Shown: one piece after another, positions 41,121-53,170 of the stretch
Numbering within the stretch: the first letter of the stretch is position 1
Layout of the letters: every line of letters starts with the position of its first letter
Assembly: GCA_030068075.1 (NCBI GenBank)
Contig: CM057834.1
Location: 91,157,119 to 91,221,118, forward strand
Length of the DNA stretch: 64,000 nt
Origin: Paguma larvata
Taxonomy: Eukaryota; Chordata; Mammalia; Carnivora; Viverridae
Direction of reading: 5' to 3'
The notes under the pieces: model-generated
Database searches by the model: none
Told to the model about the DNA's origin: nothing
Seen by the model: the letters and a program-made list of their open reading frames with translations, nothing else
Program-made: the position numbers and the translations under genes

Positions 41121-43234
41121 CTGTAGGAGAAGGAAAATGGGGGAAAATTAGTAAAGACAGAAGCATCTTCCCCCTCATTTTCATTCTTCTGCACTTACTT
41201 AGTGATTCCCAGTCCTCGCAGCATCACAAACTAGCTGGGAGATTCCAACAACCCCATCATCCAGAGCAGCACTAGCCGTCTCTCTGCTCCCCAGCCCCTC
41301 CTTCCCTGACCCAGTGTTCCTACCACTGTCATTCACCGACCTCCTTCTATCTTTCTTCAGCTTTGCCCAACACCATCCTACACACTTCCATCCCTAACCC
41401 TGAGAGAGTGGTGTCTCCTGGGATACTCACATCGATGGTCTTTATTATCACTATCTGCTGGGCCTCCTTGCAGGCTTTCTCAGCCTTCTTAATGTTCTCT
41501 GGGGTCCACTCAACATTGTTCATAGCCATCATGCCCTCCATGGCACTGCCATGGACAAGGGGAACACACAATATGATAGAGTCAACTTAAAGCTTTGACA
41601 AAATAGCCTCACTTTTGTTAGTATAATTTCCAGGTCAGCATAAACCAAAAGGAATGCCTCACAACCCAAGATGACAGCCATGAATCTGGCAGAAGGAGAA
41701 ATATCAGAACTCAGAGATGAGAATATTTTTAAGTGAAAAAGAGAAATTCCTGACTCTTTAAAGAAGTGGTTCTTAATCTGAGGGCCATGAAGTTCAAGAA
41801 AGTCGATAGAGTGACTTCAAGGAATCTGTAAATGCCCTGAAATAGTGTGTGAAATGTGTGTGTCTGCACAGATGTGTATTTTCCTTGGAAAGGACTATCA
41901 GGGCTTTCATTAGAATCTCAAGAGACAACCCTTACCCCTAAATAATTAGGAGCCACTACTTGAAAGTAAACAGTCCTTGACTGTGTCAGGTAGTGCATGA
42001 GAAAAAGGCAAAGAATTTGTACATAAGTGATCTAACTTTTACAGGTCAGTTCTTATCTGCTTTTCTGAATGACCTCACTAGTATGGAAAAATCTCCTATT
42101 CTATCTTACATTAGAGCTTCAAGAGTCACTGACAGAAGCAGGCATTAAGAGGGCAGGGGCTAACCAGGGAGCCTACTGAGGAACCCTAACTCACTAGTGT
42201 AGGAGGTATTAGGTGGTGTTCCTTTTCCTCCTTCCTTGTCCTCCCCAAGAGTCCTCCCATGCACAATTGAAGGTCTTATCTTCCCGGATGACTCACTCTG
42301 ATACCTCCTCCCCCAGCTCATGGGCCACGTGGATGATGTCAGGGTACCCCATGCAGCTGGAGATGTTGTTTCGGGGATAGTAGAAGAGGAAGATGAGGCA
42401 CATCTCATTAATGGTGCTTGGACCCCCCTGGAAAAGAAAAGAGAGACAGAAATGGAACACAAAGATACAAAGGCAAGCAGAGAGAGGGGAACAAGGCAGG
42501 CAGAAAATAGGTTATGTGGTCATTCTACCAATGATGCTGTTTTCCTTTTCCCTTCGCCTGCAGTCAGCTCACTGAGTGTTAATTACTACTTCTTAGCCAC
42601 CCTTTCCTTTCCCCTCCTCTCTTTCCTATTAGTGAGCAATCATTGATATTATTTTCAAAGAAATATCCCACATATCTGCCCTGTCCACTACATTTCCATA
42701 GCCACTGCTCTGGTTTGAGAAGATCATTGAGAAGATGAGAGAAGATACTGTGTTTCCCAAAAAGCCACTCCCTTTTGAGCTTCTCCAGAACTCTCCATCT
42801 CTACATGTCTAAAGCAGGACCCATTCAAATATATCACATGTTCAGTTCACTGTAGTAGGATCTTGTTGCTTTTCCCTGTGAATCCCCTAGTGCATTATCC
42901 CATTTGTCTCTTATAGTATATATCATTTTCTACTTAGCATAATAGTATATATGGCTAGAGTTTCTTCCTCAATAGCATGCAACCCCTTTGGAATCCTATA
43001 AAGACTGAAACTATTCTTGACATACAGAAGGGGTGGGGTTCCTTGTGACCACAAGAACAATAGCTAACACATGGGCATCTTGGTGGCTCAGTTGGTTAGG
43101 CAGCTGACTCTTGATTTTGACTCTGTTCATGGTCTCACAGTTCATGGGTTTGAGCCCTGTGTTGGACTCTGTGCTGACAGCTCAGGGCCTGCTTGGGATT
43201 CTCTGTCTCCTTCTCTGTCTCTCTGCCCCTCCCC

Positions 43235-43271
<37 letters not shown>

Positions 43272-46200
43272 CAATAAATACATTTTTAAAAACTTTACGA
43301 AAAAGAGAATAATAGGTAACTCTAATTGAGCATCTACTATAAGTCAGGCAATGATCTAAATGTTTTATATATATTTTTTAATTTTTATTTATTTTTGAGA
43401 CAGAGAGAGAGACAAAGCATGAGTGGGGGAGGAGCAGAGAGAGAGGGAGATATAGAATCTGAAGCAAGCTCCAAGCTCTGAGCTGTCAACAGCACAGAGC
43501 CCAATGCAGGGCTTGAACCCACGAACCATGAGATCATGACCTGAGCCTGAAGTCAGACCCTTAACCGACTGAGCCACCCAGGTGTCCCATTGTTTTACAT
43601 ATGCTAATAAACTTTCACAAGAATCTTATGATATAGTATTATTAGTTCTTATATGAATTAAGAAACTGAGGCACAAAGAGGTTGAATAATTTGCGTAAAG
43701 TTAGAAAGCTACTAATGATAGTGTTGGCATTCAAACCCACATAAAGAGACCAAGTTCTTGGTCACTATAACATGCTATATATAGTCCATGGTCTTAGTGG
43801 GTCGTTGGCACCAGAAAACAGGGAATCCTTGTACCCATTTTAAAATCACTGCTGTGTGAGAGCATGAAAAGCCCCACATGAGTAATACCATTGGAGGAAG
43901 AAAGGGGCTTCCACTGGAATAATCAGTCACTTGACAGCCAAGGCCAGGGTGAGCTCTATTCTGAGGCTACTGTCCTTGACCATGGTAGGGAGGGAGGTAC
44001 TCACAAAAGTCAAGGTGTCCCGGTCCAGTGTCTGGTAGTGACATTCCACCAGCAACTCATCTCCCTATTCGGAGTGAAACATGAAGGCTGAAAGTGAGAC
44101 ACAGAAGGACTGCTAGAGCCTGAGAACCCTCTTGGCTGACAGTCATGAGCTCTGATCCGGCCTCCCCACCCTGACTCCAGTCATGCCTCCCCGCAGGCTC
44201 CCACCTGTTTAATCTCCATTCGATAAGGTAAGTCTCGCGTCTCCTGCAGATTGAAGTCGTAGAAATCATCTTTGCAGATTACTCGGAGTTGTGTTCCATT
44301 TCTAGAGGGAACAAAGGAGTATAATGTGCTCATGCTGTGGGCACAGATTTCCCATAAAATGAAGAAGCTCCTCCTTCCACAGCTTTATTCTGGTCACCTC
44401 TACTCTATGGATAGTTCTAGCTTCTCCTTACTTCAACCAAGCATAACCTTATGCTGCAGAATAAATAACTATTTTCAAATTTGTTCCCACATGCAGATGG
44501 GAAAGCTTCAAGTCCAAGTCTTCCCTTACCTGTATTGCACGGCCTGCAGAGCACGGCCAGCCAGGTGGGTGTGGAGCAGATAGCCATACACCTGTATTTC
44601 AGGCACCGGGACTCCATTCATCTGTGACAGAGGGAAGAAGACACATCTGATTTGTTAAGAACTCTCATCTTGCCCTGTTCCTTGATGTTCCCCCCTTAAT
44701 ATTTGACACCTTCCTCTTAGGGCTGACATGAGCCCCTTTAGTTCTTACTGGGCCCTCCTGGATCCTCTTCCCGCCCCACCCCTCAGTCCCCAATGCCCTG
44801 ACTCCTTCCTTCCCTTGAATGATCCAGATTATGGGTTTTCCCGAACATAGGTAGCTATTCTCCAAGTCCAGCGCTCAGGCAGCGTGTGCTTATGGACCAG
44901 CCCAGATCTGTGATGGGAAACAAGGAACCTCAGGGAGGATGTGCCTCCCAGCTTCACCTCCTCAAACTTCTCCGTCTTACACAGCCCATAGGACAGGAAG
45001 GACTCCGCGCCTGGGGGTATGAAGTGGATGGGGAAAGTGAAGAAACCCAGCTGGAGGACTCCCATGTCGTATTTGCGCAGTTTTGCCGTGTAGTATAATC
45101 GGATGCCTGAGGAGTCGTACACACCTGGTGCAGAATGGAAGAATGACAGAAAGCAAGAGAGCTGATCACAGTGTGGGAGCCAGAGGCCCGGGAAAGACAG
45201 GGCAGGGCTGTGACCAAAAGGAGCCGGCATGCATCCCGCAGCACCTTCCCAACACCTATAGGAATCAGCCAGGTGCCCTAGCTCTTCTTCCATAAATGCT
45301 CTAGATGCTCACCAGGAAGGTTATGAAAATTGCTGTAATGAATCTCCAGTCGAATCCACTGGGGGTCTAAGGGGGTCCCAATAGAGACCCCCACATCATC
45401 CGGAAACTGGTAACTCTGTTGGATGGAGGAAGATTTGGCAGCAAGAAGGGCTGGGTGCTAGGAGCAGGGACCAGGACCTGCTCATGTTTTCTGGCCCTCA
45501 TCCCAGACTTCCCCCGTCTCCTGGTCTTCCATCAGTCCAACAATCCCAGTAGCCTGACAACATGCACCCACTTAGCCACTTATTACCCTCATCACAAGAC
45601 TCACTGTGCCTCCGACAGCCCAGCCCATGATGACCTGCGAGCAGAGGGAGAAGGCAGGGTCAGCCCCGTAGCAGTCACTGACGCCTGTGGGGAGAACACT
45701 GGCATTGCCACAGGCATAAACCAGGATGTGATGCACCATCGTCTCATTGTGCTCGAGCAGCTTCGGCTCAAACTGGGTGAGAGAAGGAAGGCAGATCATA
45801 GTCAAGATCTTCCATATCAAGTCCTATTCCTCTCATCCCTTTTCCCCAAATAAAACTATATCCATCCCCCACTTCTGTTTCTCTTTCTTTTCTATTTGCT
45901 CTCTGGTTTTTGTCTCCAACCCATCACTTTCCCCATTCTGTCTGACTTCTCTCTCAGCGTCCACCCTTTTAAACTCCTTCCCTGAGTGCACAGCATACTA
46001 AATCTAGCAAAGAATATCCCCAAGACTTCTGACTTTCCCTTAATAATCTCACAAATCCACAGTATCTGAGCACATGCCTCACTGGATTCCCTTTAAAGAA
46101 CAAAAAAAAGAAAAAAATCGGCTCCCACACATTTGCTAGTTATCATAAGATCAAAACTTGAAATCACTCAACTATGAAATCAGGTGGCCAAGTTGAAGTT

Positions 46201-48863
46201 CCCTGTAGCCAGACTTCAAGACCCGACAGCCCTTGGCCATCTCCCCCCAGCCTGAACTTCCTCCTTGGCTAATAGCACAATTCTGGGTCCAATGTGGGGC
46301 TTATATTTTGTTCTTTGGAAACATTAATTCATGACCTTCATCAAAATCTCTGCTGCATTGTGAGACTCAAATAGAAGTGCTATAGTTCTGAGCTCAGGAA
46401 ATCATGAAACTACCACCTCCACCAAAGCTGGCCTGGCCCCCATGTTCTCCTGGCTACTTCTCTCTGGCTTCCTCTCAGCAGTTTTCTGGACACCCCCCTT
46501 CCAGAGGTGGCTGTGCTCACTGTGCTGCTCAACTGCCTTAGCAACATCTGGTCCACCCTACCTTGATGATGTGATGCTTCTTGCTGACGATGGGGAGAGG
46601 GAGGAAGGTGCAGGCATATGTGGTGTCATCCTCTGGAATGAGGAACTGGAGAAGGACACACAGAGGCTGAGCTGGGTTGGAAATGAGGCTGTCAGAGAAA
46701 CCACGGAAGGGACAGGCCAGCTTGGCAGTCCCCAGCAGACTGGGGAAGTCACAGTAACCTCAATTCAAGGAATGTACTGAGTATTGGGTGCAAGAGGAGG
46801 GTCTGGATTGAGTGGGAAGGGGGCTTGGAGGTGGCCGGGTGGGGCAAAGGGCTCTTACATCAGTGAGTTCCAAGTCATGGATGATGGTGTCCTCAGGGAA
46901 ATCGAGGTCATCAGGGTGGACGATTTGTAGCAGGAAGATGGACTTGACAAAAGTACGGTCTCGATCAAGCTTCAGAGTATCATCCAGGCCATAGGCAGCC
47001 AGCACCCTTATGGTATCACTCTGGGGGTATGGTTGGCATTGAGGTAGTTCTGCTTGTGAGAAGCACTTTGCACACATCCATACCCAACGACTGACACAAG
47101 CTACTTGCTCACATCTACTTAGTGGAATAGAAAGAGCTTCAGACTGGGGGATTGGAACTAGTTGGGTTCTAGTTCTACCTCAGAGTCCAACTTGCTGGAA
47201 ATAAGAGCAAGCCACATTCCATCTCAATGCCCGTATCCACATCTGGGAAATGACACTCTAAAGTTCAGTGAAATCAGGAAAGGTTCTTGGATAGGAGAAC
47301 CCAGGGGAGGGTGGGGTGGGTACTGAATCAGTGGGAAATCCCCTTGTAGAGGGCTTGTGGATTTGGGGAGGGACATGCCTGGGGAGGTGCCTGGAAAGGT
47401 GGAGAGGGACAGAAGCCCTGGGAACTGTGCCTGCTGCCTGAGATACATGCACATTCCAGATCAGGGGTGACCCCACCTGCCCAGAAGGAAAATCTGCTTG
47501 TAATCAAATGCTTTTCTCCCCTTCCTATTTTACCGTAATGTCTTGATCGTGGGGGTCACAGGAGCGGAAGGGCTTGGAGAAGCGCATGGTGGTGTAGACA
47601 GCATCTTCTGTCAGTCCCTGCAGCTCAGCATCCTGGCTCCCATCCTCCTCCAGGGTGTCTTCATCCGCCAGGTGCTGATCCTGGGGTCCAGTGAAGGTCA
47701 AAGAGTAAGAACAGGAAACTCCAGTGGTCACGACTTTGGAGCAGCTGGTGACCTTTTAGCTCCCCAAAGATACTAAGTTAGCAGAACCCAGGTCTTCTCC
47801 ATTTTGTAGTTTGTTCCTGGGACAAAGCATGGCATCAAAATTGATCCTCGGGACAGAGGAATGGACAAAGCTCTGATGGGATTTCACCAAATGACCCTGA
47901 TTTACTTTTCCCATTCCAAATCCCAAGTCCATAAATCCTAATGTTCCTGCATCTCTAGCCCTTGAAAAGTCACTTAACTCTCTGAACTCTCAATGCTATT
48001 TGTCCTCTCTTGTGGCTCATAACATTTACCCTTCCCCATATAAATGCAGTTAACATGAGTGAGATTGGGAGATGGGAGAGCTGCTTCTTCATCTGTAAAA
48101 TAGGGTAATAATGATCCACCCCATAGTGAGGCTGTGAGGTTTAACAAGCAAAGATTTTGGAACAATGCCTGGTTAATCAAAAGTACATTACAATTTTAAG
48201 CTATTATTATGGCGGTTGCTGCTATGGTTATTAGCCTATTTTATGTTGTGGTCCACCTGACTGAGCTTAACAGAAGCTAAGGCTGAAGACTGTGCTTCAA
48301 ATAGCATTGACTCTCCCTCATTGTCCTGCTTTTGGTCATGCAGGACTCTCTCTCAGTGCAGTGTCTACTCTTTAGCACCTTAGGGACAAGCAATCTGAAA
48401 GACCTAGTTTGAAACTCTTCAATGGACCATTTCTACAGGGAGAGGTCAGAAGTCAGCTGGTGTTCGGGCATGCGCCTGGATAAGTTTGGAAAATCTGGAT
48501 CCTTCCTGGACTCAGAGTCATCTTCAACTCAGCAAGAGACCCTCATCCTTGGAAGGGAGTCACTCTCAGACTTACCGAGAAATAGACATTGCCATCGGGC
48601 AGGACTCCTCCAACCACCAGATCGCTCCCCACTCTGGTGTAGCGATTTGTGAAACCCAAGCCCACCCAGCCGGCTGTCCGGACCTGGAGCTCAAACGTGA
48701 TGATCTCAGCCTCAAGGTCAAAGTCCCAGCGCAGGAAAATGACATTGGAAGGATCTAGGAACCTGGAATAACGTAGGCGAGATGTGGGGCCAAGGCCTTT
48801 GCCTTGGAAGGAGGCTGCCAGAGTCATAAGTAGGAGAAGCCTGAAAAGAAGGACACAGGCCAT
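40878..48863 (-). CDS. MOXD2: MOXD2, DBH-like copper type II monooxygenase (complete, 13 coding exons)
   Basis: Member of the dopamine beta-hydroxylase / peptidylglycine alpha-hydroxylating monooxygenase family, which hydroxylates substrates with two copper ions, ascorbate and O2 in the secretory pathway. The substrate of MOXD2 is unknown. Thirteen exons join in phase to 1,857 nt = 618 aa. Order: signal peptide (about 1-19, LLFRLLLLMTLAA), DOMON domain (about 30-145), then the two Cu domains. CuH ligands are His241 and His242 (MVHHILVY) and His309 (LEIHYS). CuM ligands are His390 and His392 (LLHTHLAGR) and Met465 (NEMCL). A hydrophobic C terminus (about 594-618) suggests an anchor. The start at 48,863 has a strong Kozak context (GCCATGG); an in-frame ATG 7 codons upstream is less likely. 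The human gene is a known pseudogene (MOXD2P); this copy has no visible disabling change. Confidence 0.94.
41431..41545 (-). CDS. MOXD2: MOXD2 exon 12
   Basis: It completes Asp, then AMEGMMAMNNVEW to VIIKTID; donor GTGAGT. The acceptor follows tccatggcag on the minus strand. Confidence 0.92.
42297..42427 (-). CDS. MOXD2: MOXD2 exon 11 (CuM Met)
   Basis: GGPSTINEMCLIFLFYYP to ELGEEVS plus two bases of a split Asp; donor GTGAGT. Met in NEMCL is the CuM thioether ligand. Confidence 0.94.
43071..43290 (+). mobile_element. CAN-SINE in MOXD2 intron
   Basis: Head gggcatcttggtggctcagt, long TC tract, short tail. It is inserted in a MIR. Confidence 0.9.
43374..43589 (-). mobile_element. CAN-SINE in MOXD2 intron
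   Basis: Opposite orientation to its neighbour, with tail at left and reversed head gagccacccaggtgtccc. The flanks atgttttatatat / ttgttttacatat look like a duplicated target. Confidence 0.9.
44005..44064 (-). CDS. MOXD2: MOXD2 exon 10 (60 bp)
   Basis: Twenty codons, GDELLVECHYQTLDRDTLTF, donor GTGAGT. The GD(E)L..EC.Y pattern matches DBH-family proteins. Confidence 0.93.
44205..44301 (-). CDS. MOXD2: MOXD2 exon 9
   Basis: It completes Arg, then NGTQLRVICKDDFYDF to RMEIKQ; donor GTGGGA. DDFYDFNLQE is a family motif. Confidence 0.93.
44530..44621 (-). CDS. MOXD2: MOXD2 exon 8 (CuM His-X-His)
   Basis: MNGVPVPEIQVYGY to ALQAVQY plus a split Arg; donor GTAAGG. LLHTHLAGR carries two CuM ligands. 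Confidence 0.94.
44958..45124 (-). CDS. MOXD2: MOXD2 exon 7
   Basis: It completes Gly, then VYDSSGIRLYYTAKLR to KTEKFEE; donor GTGAAG. The reading frame stays open beyond the donor, but the next exon's MNGVPVPEIQ continues the family sequence and fixes the junction. Confidence 0.9.
45313..45415 (-). CDS. MOXD2: MOXD2 exon 6 (third CuH His)
   Basis: Thirty-four codons, SYQFPDDVGVSIG to NFHNLP, plus one base of a split Gly; donor GTGAGC. LEIHYS carries the third CuH ligand. Confidence 0.93.
45605..45772 (-). CDS. MOXD2: MOXD2 exon 5 (CuH His-His pair)
   Basis: Fifty-six codons, FEPKLLEHNETMVHHIL to MGWAVGGT, donor GTGAGT. HHILVYACG carries two CuH ligands. Confidence 0.94.
46562..46645 (-). 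CDS. MOXD2: MOXD2 exon 4 (84 bp)
   Basis: Twenty-eight codons, FLIPEDDTTYACTFLPL to KKHHIIK, donor GTAGGG. IPEDDTTYAC is the conserved entry to the first copper domain. Confidence 0.92.
46859..47020 (-). CDS. MOXD2: MOXD2 exon 3
   Basis: Fifty-four whole codons, SDTIRVLAAYGLDD to DLELTD, donor GTAAGA. It is the end of DOMON and the linker to the copper domains. Confidence 0.92.
47100..47260 (-). mobile_element. Probable MIR in MOXD2 intron 2
   Basis: Reversed MIR-like order: agagcttcagactggggga, gttctagttctacctcagag, catctgggaaatgacactct. Confidence 0.5.
47534..47680 (-). CDS. MOXD2: MOXD2 exon 2
   Basis: Forty-nine whole codons, DQHLADEDTLEEDGSQD to PHDQDIT, donor GTAAAA. MRFSKPFRSCD is typical of the DBH family. 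Confidence 0.92.
47960..48180 (-). mobile_element. MIR in MOXD2 intron 1
   Basis: Reversed MIR blocks: cttcatctgtaaaatagggt, aatgatccaccccatagtg, gaacaatgcctggttaatc. Confidence 0.6.
48576..48863 (-). CDS. MOXD2: MOXD2 exon 1 (start, signal peptide, DOMON)
   Basis: ATG in GCCATGG context, donor GTAAGT. Ninety-six codons from MACVLLFRLL to DGNVYFS. It contains FLRWDFDLEAEIITFEL and GWVGLGFT, typical of the DOMON domain of this family. Confidence 0.92.
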
Positions 48864-48916
48864 GGCTCCTGGGGTCTGGAGCATCTCTCCTACAGATAGA
48901 CACTCAAGAAGTATGG

Positions 48917-48923
48917 ATTTATA
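48917..48923 (-). promoter_or_regulatory. TATA-like box upstream of MOXD2
   Basis: Minus-strand CATATAAATCC. A start about 30 bp downstream (near 48,890) would leave a roughly 27-nt 5' UTR before the ATG at 48,863 and put the upstream in-frame ATG (48,884) almost at the cap. This supports the chosen start. Inference only. Confidence 0.45.
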
Positions 48924-48929
48924 TGTGCC

Positions 48930-51900
48930 CCTACCTGTGCTAGGCACCATGCCACAGGGGAGGGACAGACTGGGGCTCTTCTGATCTGATTATCCCCTGG
49001 ATTCTGAGTGGTGCCACTTACATAACCCTGGAGGTTATGAGGTGTGAGGTGCTCAGAGAGGGTACAGAGCAGATTGCTCTTGCCCTGGAGCGGGGATCTG
49101 ACATAAAATTCTCAGGACTGGGTCATTTAGACTCTTCCGCCCCAACCCCATGCCAGGGTCCTGCCAATGGGGACCCTACAGAATCAAGGAGGCTGGGTTT
49201 CTCTCTGCCTCTCCTCCCTTGTCTTTATCTCTCTCTCCCTTTCTGCACCTCCCCATCCCTATATCCTTGGATGTCCTTACTGAGCACTCTGCCGTCTGGC
49301 ACCTGTCCCCCACCGAGTTTTATTGGGCATTTTCTATATCTGGAACTGGTGCATAGCTGGGGGTGGGGGCAGGACTGATTACATGCAGCAGAGGAAGGAG
49401 AGAAGTTTTTGAGGGGGTGTTTGGGGAAGGCTATGATTTCCATCTCCCGGAGGAATCTTTGCTACTAATCCCTGGAAGGGCACGTAGAGGTGAAGGAACC
49501 ATAATCGGCTTTCCAGATGGGTGAGTCTGAGGCAGCCTTGAGTTTCTGCACATTCCTGGGGAGCAGCAGGAGGAGGAGGAGGGGAATGAAAGAAGAGGAA
49601 GAGAATGGGGAATAAATGTAAACTGACCTTTGGAATGTTTGGTGCTTTACTCTTCCTTCCATGAATTGCCTGCCAGAGAAGTCATATTTAGTTGACTTTC
49701 CACTTGGGGGCTTGGCCCAGGGACTCCACTGGCAAGTGCTTTGGTACTCAAGCAACGAAAGCACAGAGAGAATGTTAGAATATTAGGACACCAGATTTAC
49801 TGAGAAATAGACATTGCCGACAGGAGTGGAATTTTAGGGAAAAGGAATTTTAGATCCACTTAATTTTTAGATGAGGAAAGGGAAAACCAAGAGGCAACAT
49901 AAGGAGTGCCTGATCCCTCATCCAGTGAGAGGCAGAGCTAACACAAGAACACAGGGGCTCTGCCCCCAGGCCCATGCTCTTTCCATTATTTGCTTAAGTT
50001 ACAGACACCCACAAGGCACCCAGCCACCCGCCATGCCTTCCCCACCATGGCTGGCAGAGTTCTTTCTGCCCAAGTTTTGACACAGCCGAGCCTGAGCCAG
50101 CAATCACCTCACTGACCCACAGTGTCCTTCCTGCATCAGACAACGGAGAGGCTCTGAAAAAGTAACAAGGACATGTGCCCAAAGGGAATCTCCCAGCACA
50201 GAAACAAGACCACACATCACACAGCAATTCAGCTCGGAGGTGGATAGGAGCTGGAGTATCTATTTATGCCTCCATTCAGGGCATGCATATTCTTTTTAGT
50301 ATCTGTTAAGTTCATCAAAGCTGGTATGGACCCAGCTAGGGTGGTTGAACACCTGAGTCGGAATTGGGGTGCAGTGGGAGAAGAAAACCCATTTTCTGTG
50401 CCTTCTCTGGGAGAGGGGAGGTTGCTAGGCAGCCATCTGGAAGGAAGAGGCTTATGTTGGCCCAGGATGGGAGCAGGGCCAAGACCAGAGGAGGAGCCTG
50501 GGGAGGCAATGACCTTGAGGAGCAGGAATCCAGGGAGGAGATAATGGGAGTATCAGAGACATTCTGATCCCAATCGCATTTGGGGATTAAGGCTAAGGGA
50601 GGGGGTGGCAGGAGACAGGACAGCCAGTCCTGTAAACCAAGATGGGCCAGGATCCCTTATCCTGCAATCTGTCTACCGGCCAGAGCTCCTGCCTCAGGGA
50701 GAAAGCTGGGAGCCAGTGCCTACAGCTGGTGGTTTCTGTTCCTGGGCTCCTTCTGGCCACCGACTGGGTTTTTCTCTCCCTGTTCACCTGTTCCCCCAGT
50801 TATGGTTTGCTCCCTCTCCCAGCCCCCTTCCCTTCTACCCTCTGTTCCCCAGAGCGACTCTCTCCCAGAGTAAACTCAGAATGCAGTGCACATGGCTTGC
50901 TAAGTGAGGACGTCTCTGTACCAGCACGTACATATTTCTGGTATTAAAGATGTGTGCTTTGGGCATGGCTTCCAGGAGCTTCATCCCCCTCTGCCTCTGG
51001 AGAGACAAGGTTGGGAATAGGCAGGACAGCAACGGGCAAAAGGGAACCAGCACATGTTACTGAGAATGCAGGGCGATTGATACTTTCTTTACGATTAGAT
51101 GATGCAAACTGGAAAGAGTCAGATATAGAAAATATTAACGAACCTGTTTTATACACGAAATTGTACATAATGAAAATCTATGTTTTTTTTTTTAAATCAA
51201 CAGTCACACAATTTTGAAGTCATCAAGCCAACTGAATTATAAACTGTATTCTGCCGTCACCGCATGGTATCAGTAACTGTTATCCTTTGCCAGAATCGTG
51301 GGAACCATGTTGTTGTGAGTATTTATACCTGAGCAGGTTAACAACACTAGTGGATCTGGGAGGCGCAAAGCCCCAGGACACCAGGCCACAGCTGTTCCCT
51401 GACATGCAGTCTCCCGGGTGATAGGTCTGTGGTCTTATCTTGCTCCAGTTGTCTGCCTCATTCAACAAGTGTCTGTGACAACGCGGACACCTCACTGGGA
51501 ACACTGACATGACAAAGGTGCAGTCCCAGGTGTTGAAATAGTAAAGTTTGGTTGCGAGGTTCCTACATGTCCCCTTACTTTCGTCTGTAAAATGCAGAGG
51601 GGGAAGAGAAGGTAGCTATGGACCTTTACACCTAATTTCCTAGATCACTGATTTCCAAACTTTCTGAAAGACAAGGCCTCTTACCACTGTTGAAAAGTTA
51701 CGAGAGCTTGTGATTTTAATCTCCGCTGATGACTGAGAGCGAGAGAGGCTAAATGCTGCTATTAATTCTGTCATATTGGGATTGAATTGGCAGGTGCCCA
51801 TGGCGGTGACAGGAGTCAACTCTAAGTGCTCAGTCTGTGCCAAACTCTATTCCAAGACTTTTTCATGTATTCATCTGTTTACTCCTACAAAACCATTTTC

Positions 51901-53115
51901 ATCATTATCTCCATCTCACGGAGGGAGATAATGGGCCTGATAGTGGGCCTGATTCCCAAGGCCACACCGCTAGGTAGTGCTGACACTGCGAGTTGTCAGG
52001 AAAATGTAAGTGAAGATCAAAGCTCCTCCCGACTCAGAAAAATCTCTCCCCCAAAGTAGGAAAGAAAGCAGTCTTCTTACTGAGTAAGCATGAAACCGAC
52101 ATGACACACATCCCAGGCATTTTGTGAAGGGATCGCAAAGGCAGACAGGAATCCTGGCCTTTTATACAGGTATTTGGACACAACCCATTACATAAATGTT
52201 CTCGAGATAAGCAATAACCAGTCCTCAAATAAGAGGCCTGGACAGGGCTTTTGTTAACCCACAGTTCATCTTACAGTCGCTTGGTAACTGGGGGTGCCCA
52301 TCTGCTAATATGCTCATTTGCTTTACCCACAGGCAAAGTTAACTTGCCATATCTTTAGGACAGGGAGTCATTTTGCAACTTGGTGTGAGGCATCGTCTCT
52401 AAATTACGTTAGGCTCATCCTGATGTTGGTATTTCAAAGAGATGATGGCAGGTCCTTGAGAAAAACATTTCTTGGTGATTTGTGTACGTTTCAAAAAAAC
52501 AGAGAAAGAACTTAAAATTATAAGTTTTCTAAAGTAAATGATCTAAGGCAATGAACAGGAGTTAAGTCTCTTCCCTTGTTTTCAACAGGGAAAACTAAGT
52601 CTCTTTTGTTTAATTTGTAGTTGCCCTTAACAGAGGAGAACACAGGTAATTAGAAATGAGTGCCCACTGTCTACCGCCCAGTGTGGCCTCTCGCATATGG
52701 GGGAGAGAGGTCTTTGCTCAATCTACCAGCCTGCTTGGTGGCATTGAGATGTTTTAATCCCTTGGGAAGATTTGAGGCACAGATTCAGAACCATTGTCGT
52801 CTGTGTTCAGAATCTCTGTGACACAGTTGAGAGCGTGCAGGCTAAGTACCTTCACTAAGGCACTCATTGAATGTGGGGAATGCGTGCATGCCTGTGTGAG
52901 GGCTGTTGGCACACAGGAAACAGGAAACGGTGGGGTCTGAACCTCAGTGAGAAAATGAGACAAAATATTGAGTTTCCTGGAAAAGCCACTCCCATTTGAA
53001 TTTCAGACCTTGAGTGTCAGCCACTAATTGCCACCTTTTAGACCAGGCCCCTGCTCTCCTGCCTGGCTGGCCCTGTCCCGCTGCCTTGCTGGAGAAAGCC
53101 CGTGAGGCCGAGGGA
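48930..53115. other. Region between MOXD2 and TRBV1, no gene
   Basis: About 4.2 kb between the divergent MOXD2 promoter and the TRBV1 leader. MIR-like pieces lie at about 49,850-49,990 and 51,820-51,990. No serine-protease exon (such as a GDSGGP motif) and no other V exon was found. Confidence 0.55.
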
Positions 53116-53170
53116 ATGGTACCGTGGCCCATTCTGTGGGGCTGGGTGTTCATGACTACCATGAGAGCAG
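53116..53170 (+). CDS. TRBV1: TRBV1 L-PART1 (leader exon)
   Basis: ATG followed by 17 hydrophobic-rich codons plus one base of a split Asp. Donor gtcaga has C at +3. The 279-bp intron joins it in phase to the V exon. The leader length equals that of mouse Trbv1. Confidence 0.82.

Larger units (their letters stand above)
43040..43770 (+). mobile_element. MIR interrupted by two CAN-SINEs
   Basis: MIR pieces at about 43,050-43,070 (aatagctaacac), 43,300-43,372 (ttgagcatctactataagtc) and 43,590-43,765 (aagaaactgaggcacaaaga, ttcaaacccacataaaga) form one element when the two SINEs are removed. Confidence 0.7.
42428..44004. other. MOXD2 intron 10 with SINE pair and MIR
   Basis: The largest MOXD2 intron (1.6 kb). 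Its right part is a MIR split by two younger SINEs; 42,430-43,030 looks unique. Confidence 0.55.

Noticed and set aside
47543..47776. Plus-strand frame opposite MOXD2 exon 2
   Set aside because: It is a shadow of a coding exon; the minus strand carries the DBH-family sequence with correct splice sites.
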